This document shows, piece by piece, positions 1 to 7,003 of a stretch of DNA of 64,000 bases. This DNA is from Amia ocellicauda (Eukaryota; Chordata; Actinopteri; Amiiformes; Amiidae). The stretch lies in NCBI RefSeq assembly GCF_036373705.1, contig NC_089851.1, positions 55,423,940 to 55,487,939 of the forward strand, written 5' to 3'. The notes under the pieces are model-generated. The model was given only the letters and a program-made list of their open reading frames with translations, was not told the origin of the DNA and did no database searches. The number at the start of each line of letters is the position of its first letter. The first letter of the stretch is position 1. The translations under genes were made by a program, and so were the position numbers.

Positions 1-217
1 ATCTATCTATCTATGACTCTTGATATCTAACTCTCTTGCTTGCTATCGCTCCCCCAATGGTCAGTAGCATAGTAGCATAACAGCAGATCACGGACCACTG
101 TCAATCAGATGCTTGCCTTGCCGTCCATCCATCCATCTATCTATCTATCTAGCTAGCTATCTATCTATGACTCTCGATATCTAACTCTCTTGCTTGCTAT
201 CGCTCCCCCAGTGGTCA
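1..217 (+). repeat. Satellite monomers at left edge
   Basis: The window opens inside a TCTA tract and runs through about one and a half satellite monomers up to the junction with the first tRNA block. The monomer just before the block has a TAGC interruption in its TCTA tract (about 149-160) and reads CCCCCAGTGG rather than CCCCCAATGG. Both marks recur before the other two decayed blocks (near 3,333 and 6,500). No gene is seen here. Confidence 0.9.
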
Positions 218-317
218 CGTATGTTGCATTCAATGACAAAGAAAATCGTGTGCTGGAAATGATTTCTGGCAACTGTGAAGGAACTGCACGACTGCAGCAA
301 CCACAACACCTCTGTCT

Positions 318-391
318 GTCTCTGTGTCGCAATCGGTCAGCGTGTTTGGCTATTAACCGAAAGGATGGTGGTTTGAATCCACACAAGGACG
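318..391 (+). pseudogene. tRNA-Asn pseudogene (anticodon AUU), copy 1
   Basis: This 74-nt sequence aligns end to end with the intact tRNA-Asn(GUU) at 1,335 and has seven substitutions. Position 10 G to T and position 25 C to T turn a D-stem pair into T:T. Position 34 G to A changes the anticodon to AUU. Position 41 is G, making a T29:G41 wobble. Position 56 C to T breaks the invariant C of the TTC loop and the B box. Position 65 C to A breaks T-stem pair 49:65, and 68 G to A gives a C5:A68 mismatch. Several of these hit sites needed for TFIIIC binding and folding, so I call it a pseudogene. An inosine-34 Asn tRNA is formally possible but not supported. Confidence 0.88.
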
Positions 392-397
392 GCCCAC

Positions 398-401
398 TTT
401 T
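398..401 (+). terminator. T4 run after Asn pseudogene, copy 1
   Basis: A TTTT run lies six bases past the discriminator base, in the same position as the terminator of the intact Asn gene. Confidence 0.55.
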
Positions 402-555
402 CCCCCCGCCCCTTGTTATTGTTTCTACTTCTGGCGGTCAGCTTGCCAGATTGCGGCTACAGTAACCTTAAGCTGCTTGCTGCAGACGGCCATCTTGCAA
501 AAATGTATTGAGCGTTTAAAAACTTCCTTTCCATTGCCTATGCCAACGTAAACCA

Positions 556-629
556 AAGCACTGCTGGGAGTCGAACCCAGGGTTTCCTGTTAACAAGACA
601 GGCGCGTTGACCAACTAAGCCACGGCGCC
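556..629 (-). pseudogene. Chimeric tRNA-Thr pseudogene, copy 1
   Basis: A 74-nt Thr-type body read on the minus strand. Its first seven bases (GGCGCCG) and upstream flank (AAATCTGCC on the plus strand) are those of Thr-AGU. From the D loop onward it follows Thr-UGU, including the AAACC variable region and the downstream flank. Defects are a T12:C23 mismatch in the D stem, T at position 37, C6:A67 mismatch and a G1:T72 end pair. Position 37 in ANN-decoding tRNAs is normally A (carrying t6A), so T37 argues strongly against function. The recombination point lies in 16 bases common to the two parents (about 610-625). Confidence 0.88.
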
Positions 630-651
630 AAATCTGCCACTGTTGCTGCTG

Positions 652-1147
652 ATAGTAGCATAACAGCAGATCACGGACCACTGTCAATCAGATGCTTGCC
701 TTGCCGTCCATCCATCCATCTATCTATCTATCTATCTATCTATGACTCTCGATATCTAACTCTCTTGCTTGCTATCTCTCCCTCAATGGTCAGTAGCATA
801 GTAGCATAACAGCAGATCACGGACCACTGTCAATCAGATGCTTGCCTTGCCGTCCATCCATCCATCTATCTATCTATCTTTCGATGACTCTTGATATCTA
901 ACTCTCTTGCTTGCTATCGCTCCCCCAATGGTCAGTAACATAGTAGCATAACAGCAGATCACGGACCACTGTCAATCAGATGCTTGCCTTGCCGTCCATC
1001 CATCCATCTATCTATCTATCTATGACTCTTGATATCTAACTCTCTTGCTTGCTATCGCTCCCCCAATGGTCAGTAGCATTGTAGCATAACAGCAGATCAC
1101 GGACCACTGTCAATCAGATGCTTGCCTTGCCGTTCATCCATCCATCC

Positions 1148-1185
<38 letters not shown>

Positions 1186-1234
1186 GACTCTCGATATCTA
1201 ACTCTCTTGCTTGCTATCGCTCCCCCAATGGTCA
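652..1234 (+). repeat. Satellite monomers between blocks, unit 1
   Basis: About four monomers. Diagnostic variants in order: CTATCTCTCCCTC, then TTTCGATGACTC with AACATAG, then CATTGTAG, then the monomer broken by the intact tRNA block. The order repeats in units 2 and 3. The TCTA tract at about 1,151-1,185 is 35 bp here against 19 bp in units 2 and 3. Confidence 0.9.
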
Positions 1235-1334
1235 CGTATGTTGCATTCAACGACAAAGAAAATCGTGTGCTGGAAATGATTTTTGGCAACTGTGAAGGAA
1301 CTGCACGACTGCAGCAACCACAACACCTCTGTCT

Positions 1335-1408
1335 GTCTCTGTGGCGCAATCGGTCAGCGCGTTTGGCTGTTAACCAAAAGGATGGTGGTTCGAATCCACC
1401 CAGGGACG
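1335..1408 (+). tRNA. tRNA-Asn(GUU), copy 1
   Basis: Reads AAC/AAU codons. The 74-nt cloverleaf is complete. Acceptor GTCTCTG pairs with CAGGGAC (one T4:G69 wobble). The D stem is GCGC/GCGC. The anticodon stem TTTGG/CCAAA encloses loop CTGTTAA with anticodon GTT. T stem GGTGG/CCACC encloses TTCGAAT. The A box is TGGCGCAATCGG (from 1,342) and the B box GGTTCGAATCC (1,387-1,397). The discriminator is G and no CCA is encoded. The body matches the metazoan Asn-GUU type, except that 29:41 is T:A where C:G is usual, a compensated pair. No intron. Confidence 0.95.
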
Positions 1409-1414
1409 GCCCAC

Positions 1415-1418
1415 TTTT
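1415..1418 (+). terminator. Pol III T4 terminator of tRNA-Asn, copy 1
   Basis: TTTT begins seven bases after the last base of the tRNA and is followed by a C run. The distance is normal for an RNA polymerase III trailer. Confidence 0.8.
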
Positions 1419-1515
1419 CCCCCCGGCCCTTGTTATTGTTTCTACTTCTGGCGGACAGCTTGCCAGACTGTGGCTACAGTAACCTTAAGCTGCTTGCTGT
1501 GGACGGCCATCTTGC

Positions 1516-1520
1516 AAAAA
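1516..1520 (-). terminator. Candidate distal T5 terminator of Thr-UGU, copy 1
   Basis: AAAAA on the plus strand reads T5 on the minus strand, 53 nt past the 3' end of Thr-UGU. It is the first run of four or more T downstream of that gene; only TTT occurs nearer (about 1,567-1,569). If used, the pre-tRNA would have an unusually long trailer. Confidence 0.4.
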
Positions 1521-1572
1521 TGTATTGAGCGTTTAGAAACTTCCTTTCCATTGCCTAGGCCAACATAAACCA

Positions 1573-1646
1573 AGGCACTGCTGGGAGTCGAACCCAGGGT
1601 TTCCTGTTTACAAGACAGGCGCTTTGACCAACTAAGCCACGGTGCC
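1573..1646 (-). tRNA. tRNA-Thr(UGU), copy 1
   Basis: Reads ACA (and related ACN) codons. Minus-strand cloverleaf of 74 nt: acceptor GGCACCG/CAGTGCC with one C6:A67 mismatch, D stem GCTT/AAGC, anticodon stem CCTGT/ACAGG, loop CTTGTAA (anticodon TGT), T stem CTGGG/CCCAG, discriminator T, no CCA. The A box is TGGCTTAGTTGG and the B box GGTTCGACTCC. It matches the adjacent Thr-AGU at 65 of 74 positions, and the anticodons differ by one base, so it looks like an isoacceptor remoulded from that body. The acceptor mismatch leaves some doubt about full activity. Confidence 0.9.
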
Positions 1647-1687
1647 AGGACTCTCCCGTTCCCCAGTGCCTACACTCAGGCGTAAGG

Positions 1688-1734
1688 CAAAAAACAAAAC
1701 CAAACAAAACAAAACAAAACAAAACAAAACAAAA
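1688..1734 (+). repeat. (AAAAC)n microsatellite, copy 1
   Basis: A 47-bp pentanucleotide tract. Same length in copies 2 and 3, 77 bp in copy 4. Confidence 0.92.
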
Positions 1735-1959
1735 TCTGGATGCAGGCTGCAACAAAGGAAGCACACAGAGGTGAAAACGTATGGTTGACGGGAGCAACAA
1801 GCTCCCTGTTGCGACTGTCCAGGGGCGGCAATGGGAATTGGACGTTGGCCGTAGCGCGTGTCCTTTGGGTTCTGGTTCTTCTTTACAAACCGGCGTCTGT
1901 CCAGTTGGCTTTCCGGTTCATTACGTCCTCTGATGGCTTTACGATAAGCCTATCTTGCT

Positions 1960-1963
1960 AAAA
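1960..1963 (-). terminator. Candidate distal T4 terminator of Thr-AGU, copy 1
   Basis: Reads TTTT on the minus strand, 58 nt past the 3' end of Thr-AGU; nothing longer than TTT lies closer. Confidence 0.35.
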
Positions 1964-2020
1964 CTGATGGTCGACAAAGCGGAAGCACAAGCTTCGCAAG
2001 GAGCACAGAAAGCCCGCCTA

Positions 2021-2094
2021 AGGCACCGCTGGGATTTGAACCCAGGACCTCCTGTTTACTAGACAGGCGCTTTAACCAACTAAGCCACGGCGCC
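2021..2094 (-). tRNA. tRNA-Thr(AGU), copy 1
   Basis: Reads ACU/ACC codons, with A34 expected to become inosine. Minus-strand cloverleaf of 74 nt: acceptor GGCGCCG/CGGTGCC (G4:T69 wobble only), D stem GCTT/AAGC, anticodon stem CCTGT/ACAGG, loop CTAGTAA (anticodon AGT), T stem CTGGG/CCCAG with loop TTCAAAT, discriminator T, no CCA. The A box is TGGCTTAGTTGG and the B box GGTTCAAATCC, which fits the consensus. The body is very close to the standard animal Thr-AGU gene. The 22-bp upstream flank ends in CTG triplets before the satellite resumes. Confidence 0.95.
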
Positions 2095-2116
2095 AAATCT
2101 GCCGCTGCTGCTGCTG

Positions 2117-3401
2117 ATAGTAGAATAACAGCAGATCACGGACCGCTGTCAATCAGGTTCTTGCCTTGCCGTCCATCCATCCATCCATCTATCTATGACT
2201 CTCAATATCTAACTCTCTTGCTTGCTATCGCTCCCCCAATGGTCAGTAGCATAGTAGCATAACAGCAGATCACGGACCACTGTCAATCAGATGCTTGCCT
2301 TGCCGTCCATCCATCCATCCATCTATCTATCTATCTATGACTCTTGACATCTAACTCTCTTGCTTGCTATCGCTCCCCCAATGGTCAGTAGCAAAGTAGC
2401 ATAACAGCAGATCACGGACCACTGTCAATCAGATGCTTGCCTTGCCGTCCATCCATCCACCCATCCATCTACCTATCTATGACTCATGATATCTAACTCT
2501 CTTGCTTGCTATCGCTCCCCCAATGGTCAGTAGCATAGTAGCATAACAGCAGATCACGGACCACTGTCAATCAGATGCTTGCCTTGCCGTCCATCCATCC
2601 ATCCATCTATCTATCTATCTATCTATGACTCTTGATATCTAACTCTCTTGCTTGCTATCGCTCCCCCAATGGTCAGTAGCATAGTAGCATAACAGCAGAT
2701 CATGGACCACTGTCAATCAGATGCTTGCCTTGCCGTCCATCCATCCATCCATCTATCTATCTATGTATCTATGTCTCTTGATATCTAACTCTCTTGCTTG
2801 CTATCGCTCCCCCAATGGTCAGTAGCATAGTAGCATAACAGCAGATCACGGACCACTGTCAATCAGATGCTTGCCTTGCCGTCCATCCATCCATCTATCT
2901 ATCTATCTATCTATGACTCTTGATATCTAACTCTCTTGCTTGCTATCGCTCCCCCAATGGTCAGTAGCATTGTAGCATAACAGCAGATCACGGACCACTG
3001 TCAATCAGATGCTTGCCTTGCCGTCCATCCATCCATCCATCTATCTATCTATCTATCAATGACTCTCGATATCTAACTCTCTTGCTTGCTATCGCTCCCC
3101 CAATGGTCAGTAGCATAGTAGCATAACAGCAGATCACGGACCACTGTCAATCACATGCTTGCCTTGCCGTCCATCCATCTATCTATCTATCTATCTATGA
3201 CTCTTGATATCTAACTCTCTTGCTTGCTATCGCTCCCCCAATGGTCAGTAGCATAGTAGCATAACAGCAGATCACGGACCACTGTCAATCAGATGCTTGC
3301 CTTGCCGTCCATCCATCCATCTATCTATCTATCTAGCTAGCTATCTATCTATGACTCTCGATATCTAACTCTCTTGCTTGCTATCGCTCCCCCAGTGGTC
3401 A
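2117..3401 (+). repeat. Satellite monomers, right part of unit 1
   Basis: About nine monomers, about 1.28 kb. Diagnostic order: CAATATC; TGACATC with AAAGTAG; CACCCATCCATCTACC with TCATGATATC; a plain one with CATGG; one with TATGTCTC; CATTGTAG; CAATGACTCTCG; one with CACATGC; then the TAGC-interrupted one before the next decayed block. No genes. Confidence 0.9.
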
Positions 3402-3501
3402 CGTATGTTGCATTCAACGACAAAGAAAATCGTGTGCTGGAAATGATTTCTGGCAACTGTGAAGGAACTGCACGACTGCAGCAACCACAACACCTCTGTC
3501 T

Positions 3502-3575
3502 GTCTCTGTGTCGCAATCGGTCAGCGTGTTTGGCTATTAACCGAAAGGATGGTGGTTTGAATCCACACAAGGACG
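3502..3575 (+). pseudogene. tRNA-Asn pseudogene (AUU), copy 2
   Basis: Identical in all 74 positions to the copy at 318, including AUU anticodon, T10:T25 mismatch, lost C56 and the 49:65 and 5:68 mismatches. Identity among the three pseudogene copies shows the lesions predate unit amplification. Confidence 0.88.
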
Positions 3576-3581
3576 GCCCAC

Positions 3582-3585
3582 TTTT
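3582..3585 (+). terminator. T4 run after Asn pseudogene, copy 2
   Basis: TTTT at the conserved distance from the Asn-like body. Confidence 0.5.
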
Positions 3586-3739
3586 CCCCCCGCCCCTTGT
3601 TATTGTTTCTACTTCTGGCGGTCAGCTTGCCAGATTGCGGCTACAGTAACCTTAAGCTGCTTGCTGCAGACGGCCATCTTGCAAAAATGTATTGAGCGTT
3701 TAAAAACTTCCTTTCCATTGCCTATGCCAACGTAAACCA

Positions 3740-3813
3740 AAGCACTGCTGGGAGTCGAACCCAGGGTTTCCTGTTAACAAGACAGGCGCGTTGACCAACT
3801 AAGCCACGGCGCC
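3740..3813 (-). pseudogene. Chimeric tRNA-Thr pseudogene, copy 2
   Basis: Identical to the copy at 556: AGU-type first seven bases and upstream flank, UGU-type remainder, T37, and mismatches at 12:23 and 6:67. Confidence 0.88.
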
Positions 3814-3835
3814 AAATCTGCCACTGTTGCTGCTG

Positions 3836-4402
3836 ATAGTAGCATAACAGCAGATCACGGACCACTGTCAATCAGATGCTTGCCTTGCCGTCCATCCATC
3901 CATCTATCTATCTATCTATCTATCTATGACTCTCGATATCTAACTCTCTTGCTTGCTATCTCTCCCTCAATGGTCAGTAGCATAGTAGCATAACAGCAGA
4001 TCACGGACCACTGTCAATCAGATGCTTGCCTTGCCGTCCATCCATCCATCTATCTATCTATCTTTCGATGACTCTTGATATCTAACTCTCTTGCTTGCTA
4101 TCGCTCCCCCAATGGTCAGTAACATAGTAGCATAACAGCAGATCACGGACCACTGTCAATCAGATGCTTGCCTTGCCGTCCATCCATCCATCTATCTATC
4201 TATCTATGACTCTTGATATCTAACTCTCTTGCTTGCTATCGCTCCCCCAATGGTCAGTAGCATTGTAGCATAACAGCAGATCACGGACCACTGTCAATCA
4301 GATGCTTGCCTTGCCGTTCATCCATCCATCCATCTATCTATCTATCTATCTATGACTCTCGATATCTAACTCTCTTGCTTGCTATCGCTCCCCCAATGGT
4401 CA
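3836..4402 (+). repeat. Satellite monomers between blocks, unit 2
   Basis: Four monomers in the same diagnostic order as in unit 1, with a shorter (19-bp) TCTA tract at 4,335-4,353. Confidence 0.9.
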
Positions 4403-4502
4403 CGTATGTTGCATTCAACGACAAAGAAAATCGTGTGCTGGAAATGATTTTTGGCAACTGTGAAGGAACTGCACGACTGCAGCAACCACAACACCTCTGT
4501 CT

Positions 4503-4576
4503 GTCTCTGTGGCGCAATCGGTCAGCGCGTTTGGCTGTTAACCAAAAGGATGGTGGTTCGAATCCACCCAGGGACG
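4503..4576 (+). tRNA. tRNA-Asn(GUU), copy 2
   Basis: Identical to the gene at 1,335: full cloverleaf, anticodon GTT, intact A and B boxes, discriminator G without CCA. It converges on Thr-UGU 164 bp away. Confidence 0.95.
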
Positions 4577-4582
4577 GCCCAC

Positions 4583-4586
4583 TTTT
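4583..4586 (+). terminator. Pol III T4 terminator of tRNA-Asn, copy 2
   Basis: TTTT seven bases after the tRNA end. Confidence 0.8.
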
Positions 4587-4683
4587 CCCCCCGCCCCTTG
4601 TTATTGTTTCTACTTCTGGCGGACAGCTTGCCAGACTGTGGCTACAGTAACCTTAAGCTGCTTGCTGTGGACGGCCATCTTGC

Positions 4684-4688
4684 AAAAA
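4684..4688 (-). terminator. Candidate distal T5 terminator of Thr-UGU, copy 2
   Basis: T5 on the minus strand, 53 nt downstream; no nearer T4. Confidence 0.4.
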
Positions 4689-4740
4689 TGTATTGAGCGT
4701 TTAGAAACTTCCTTTCCATTGCCTAGGCCAACATAAACCA

Positions 4741-4814
4741 AGGCACTGCTGGGAGTCGAACCCAGGGTTTCCTGTTTACAAGACAGGCGCTTTGACCAAC
4801 TAAGCCACGGTGCC
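4741..4814 (-). tRNA. tRNA-Thr(UGU), copy 2
   Basis: Identical to the gene at 1,573, including the single C6:A67 acceptor mismatch. Anticodon TGT, B box GGTTCGACTCC. Confidence 0.9.
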
Positions 4815-5188
4815 AGGACTCTCCCGTTCCCCAGTGCCTACACTCAGGCGTAAGGCAAAAAACAAAACCAAACAAAACAAAACAAAACAAAACAAAACAA
4901 AATCTGGATGCAGGCTGCAACAAAGGAAGCACACAGAGGTGAAAACGTATGGTTGACGGGAGCAACAAGCTCCCTGTTGCGACTGTCCAGGGGCGGCAAT
5001 GGGAATTGGACGTTGGCCGTAGCGCGTGTCCTTTGGGTTCTGGTTCTTCTTTACAAACCGGCGTCTGTCCAGTTGGCTTTCCGGTTCATTACGTCCTCTG
5101 ATGGCTTTACGATAAGCCTATCTTGCTAAAACTGATGGTCGACAAAGCGGAAGCACAAGCTTCGCAAGGAGCACAGAAAGCCCGCCTA
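4815..5188. other. Spacer between the two Thr genes, copy 2
   Basis: Same length and inverted repeats as copy 1; no gene recognised. First minus-strand T4 after Thr-AGU is at 5,128-5,131. Confidence 0.7.
4856..4902 (+). repeat. (AAAAC)n microsatellite, copy 2
   Basis: 47-bp pentanucleotide tract. Confidence 0.92.
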
Positions 5189-5262
5189 AGGCACCGCTGG
5201 GATTTGAACCCAGGACCTCCTGTTTACTAGACAGGCGCTTTAACCAACTAAGCCACGGCGCC
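5189..5262 (-). tRNA. tRNA-Thr(AGU), copy 2
   Basis: Identical to the gene at 2,021: anticodon AGT, fully paired acceptor apart from G4:T69, intact internal promoter boxes. Confidence 0.95.
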
Positions 5263-5284
5263 AAATCTGCCGCTGCTGCTGCTG

Positions 5285-6569
5285 ATAGTAGAATAACAGC
5301 AGATCACGGACCGCTGTCAATCAGGTTCTTGCCTTGCCGTCCATCCATCCATCCATCTATCTATGACTCTCAATATCTAACTCTCTTGCTTGCTATCGCT
5401 CCCCCAATGGTCAGTAGCATAGTAGCATAACAGCAGATCACGGACCACTGTCAATCAGATGCTTGCCTTGCCGTCCATCCATCCATCCATCTATCTATCT
5501 ATCTATGACTCTTGACATCTAACTCTCTTGCTTGCTATCGCTCCCCCAATGGTCAGTAGCAAAGTAGCATAACAGCAGATCACGGACCACTGTCAATCAG
5601 ATGCTTGCCTTGCCGTCCATCCATCCACCCATCCATCTACCTATCTATGACTCATGATATCTAACTCTCTTGCTTGCTATCGCTCCCCCAATGGTCAGTA
5701 GCATAGTAGCATAACAGCAGATCACGGACCACTGTCAATCAGATGCTTGCCTTGCCGTCCATCCATCCATCCATCTATCTATCTATCTATCTATGACTCT
5801 TGATATCTAACTCTCTTGCTTGCTATCGCTCCCCCAATGGTCAGTAGCATAGTAGCATAACAGCAGATCATGGACCACTGTCAATCAGATGCTTGCCTTG
5901 CCGTCCATCCATCCATCCATCTATCTATCTATGTATCTATGTCTCTTGATATCTAACTCTCTTGCTTGCTATCGCTCCCCCAATGGTCAGTAGCATAGTA
6001 GCATAACAGCAGATCACGGACCACTGTCAATCAGATGCTTGCCTTGCCGTCCATCCATCCATCTATCTATCTATCTATCTATGACTCTTGATATCTAACT
6101 CTCTTGCTTGCTATCGCTCCCCCAATGGTCAGTAGCATTGTAGCATAACAGCAGATCACGGACCACTGTCAATCAGATGCTTGCCTTGCCGTCCATCCAT
6201 CCATCCATCTATCTATCTATCTATCAATGACTCTCGATATCTAACTCTCTTGCTTGCTATCGCTCCCCCAATGGTCAGTAGCATAGTAGCATAACAGCAG
6301 ATCACGGACCACTGTCAATCACATGCTTGCCTTGCCGTCCATCCATCTATCTATCTATCTATCTATGACTCTTGATATCTAACTCTCTTGCTTGCTATCG
6401 CTCCCCCAATGGTCAGTAGCATAGTAGCATAACAGCAGATCACGGACCACTGTCAATCAGATGCTTGCCTTGCCGTCCATCCATCCATCTATCTATCTAT
6501 CTAGCTAGCTATCTATCTATGACTCTCGATATCTAACTCTCTTGCTTGCTATCGCTCCCCCAGTGGTCA
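5285..6569 (+). repeat. Satellite monomers, right part of unit 2
   Basis: Nine monomers in the same order of diagnostic variants as the matching part of unit 1. No genes. Confidence 0.9.
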
Positions 6570-6669
6570 CGTATGTTGCATTCAACGACAAAGAAAATCG
6601 TGTGCTGGAAATGATTTCTGGCAACTGTGAAGGAACTGCACGACTGCAGCAACCACAACACCTCTGTCT

Positions 6670-6743
6670 GTCTCTGTGTCGCAATCGGTCAGCGTGTTTG
6701 GCTATTAACCGAAAGGATGGTGGTTTGAATCCACACAAGGACG
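6670..6743 (+). pseudogene. tRNA-Asn pseudogene (AUU), copy 3
   Basis: Identical to the copies at 318 and 3,502, with all seven differences from the intact Asn gene. Confidence 0.88.
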
Positions 6744-6749
6744 GCCCAC

Positions 6750-6753
6750 TTTT
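6750..6753 (+). terminator. T4 run after Asn pseudogene, copy 3
   Basis: TTTT at the conserved distance. Confidence 0.5.
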
Positions 6754-6907
6754 CCCCCCGCCCCTTGTTATTGTTTCTACTTCTGGCGGTCAGCTTGCCA
6801 GATTGCGGCTACAGTAACCTTAAGCTGCTTGCTGCAGACGGCCATCTTGCAAAAATGTATTGAGCGTTTAAAAACTTCCTTTCCATTGCCTATGCCAACG
6901 TAAACCA

Positions 6908-6981
6908 AAGCACTGCTGGGAGTCGAACCCAGGGTTTCCTGTTAACAAGACAGGCGCGTTGACCAACTAAGCCACGGCGCC
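6908..6981 (-). pseudogene. Chimeric tRNA-Thr pseudogene, copy 3
   Basis: Identical to copies 1 and 2; AGU-type 5' end fused to UGU-type body, with T37 and stem mismatches. Confidence 0.88.
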
Positions 6982-7003
6982 AAATCTGCCACTGTTGCTG
7001 CTG

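Larger units (their letters stand above)
218..651 (+). repeat. Decayed tRNA block, copy 1 (434 bp)
   Basis: Non-satellite DNA replacing about 5 bp of a satellite monomer. It has a 100-bp left flank, tRNA-Asn pseudogene (+), a 164-bp spacer, a chimeric tRNA-Thr pseudogene (-) and a 22-bp right flank. Left flank, Asn-to-Thr distance (238 bp) and right flank have exactly the lengths seen in the 882-bp block. The missing piece is exactly the 448-bp interval between Thr-UGU and Thr-AGU. Confidence 0.88.
1409..1572. other. Spacer between convergent Asn and Thr genes, copy 1
   Basis: A 164-bp spacer unlike the satellite. It contains an inverted pair CTGGC/GCCAG with a 9-base loop (1,448-1,466) and AAAAA at 1,516-1,520. 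The same spacer, of the same length, is in the decayed blocks with scattered substitutions. Confidence 0.6.
1647..2020. other. Spacer between the two Thr genes, copy 1
   Basis: A 374-bp spacer present only in the intact blocks. It begins with about 40 bp of unique sequence, then an (AAAAC)n tract, then about 285 bp of unique sequence. Nested inverted repeats are present: GGGAGC/GCTCCC (1,790-1,806) overlapping GCAACA/TGTTGC (1,794-1,812), and GAAGC/GCTTC (1,982-1,995). I do not recognise any RNA or protein gene. The first T4 on the minus strand downstream of Thr-AGU is at 1,960-1,963. Confidence 0.7.
1235..2116 (+). repeat. Intact tRNA block, copy 1 (882 bp)
   Basis: Holds tRNA-Asn(GUU) on plus and tRNA-Thr(UGU) and tRNA-Thr(AGU) on minus, with unique spacers. 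Asn and Thr-UGU converge; the two Thr genes are co-oriented. The satellite stops after GGTCA on the left and resumes at ATAGTAG on the right, so the block stands in place of about five bases (GTAGC) of one monomer, with the same phase and orientation on both sides. Confidence 0.9.
1..3184 (+). repeat. tRNA higher-order repeat unit 1
   Basis: This is the first copy of the long tandem unit; its left end is set only by the window edge. It contains the decayed Asn/Thr block, about four monomers, the full Asn/Thr/Thr block and about nine monomers. It is 16 bp longer than the next units because the TCTA tract before the intact block (about 1,151-1,185) has four extra 4-bp units. It also has a few private substitutions, such as T at 234 and a CCGG in place of CCGC after the intact Asn gene. 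Confidence 0.9.
3402..3835 (+). repeat. Decayed tRNA block, copy 2 (434 bp)
   Basis: Same internal spacing as copy 1. A C replaces the T found at 234 of copy 1; otherwise I found no length change. Confidence 0.88.
4403..5284 (+). repeat. Intact tRNA block, copy 2 (882 bp)
   Basis: Same gene order, spacing and satellite junctions as copy 1. Sequence after the Asn gene reads CCCCGCCCC rather than the CCCCGGCCC of copy 1. Confidence 0.9.
3185..6352 (+). repeat. tRNA higher-order repeat unit 2 (3,168 bp)
   Basis: Nearly base-for-base copy of unit 1 at offset 3,184 before and 3,168 after the TCTA tract near 4,335. It and the start of unit 3 look almost identical, which implies recent amplification or homogenisation. 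Confidence 0.92.
6570..7003 (+). repeat. Decayed tRNA block, copy 3 (434 bp)
   Basis: Third and last decayed block; same lengths and contents as copy 2. No decayed block is found after this point. Confidence 0.88.

Noticed and set aside
318-391. Functional tRNA-Asn with anticodon AUU
   Set aside because: Lost C56, T10:T25, 49:65 and 5:68 mismatches make folding and TFIIIC binding doubtful.
190-465. Open frame of about 91 codons over the decayed block (and copies at 3,374 and 6,542)
   Set aside because: It runs through the tRNA-Asn pseudogene and spacer, has no domain or coding signature, and recurs only because the unit is repeated.
218-651. tRNA-derived SINE
   Set aside because: There is no tRNA-unrelated body with a poly-A or simple-repeat tail and no dispersed copies; the block is fixed within the tandem unit.
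1688-1734. Poly-A tail of a retroposon at the (AAAAC)n tract
   Set aside because: No retroposon body or target-site duplication is seen beside it; the tract is a regular pentanucleotide microsatellite.
4306-4650. Open frames of about 114 codons over the Asn block (also 7,474 and 9,195), beginning with a Ser-Ile-Tyr-Leu repeat
   Set aside because: The start is translation of the TCCA/TCTA microsatellite and the rest covers the tRNA-Asn gene; a functional tRNA explains the conservation.
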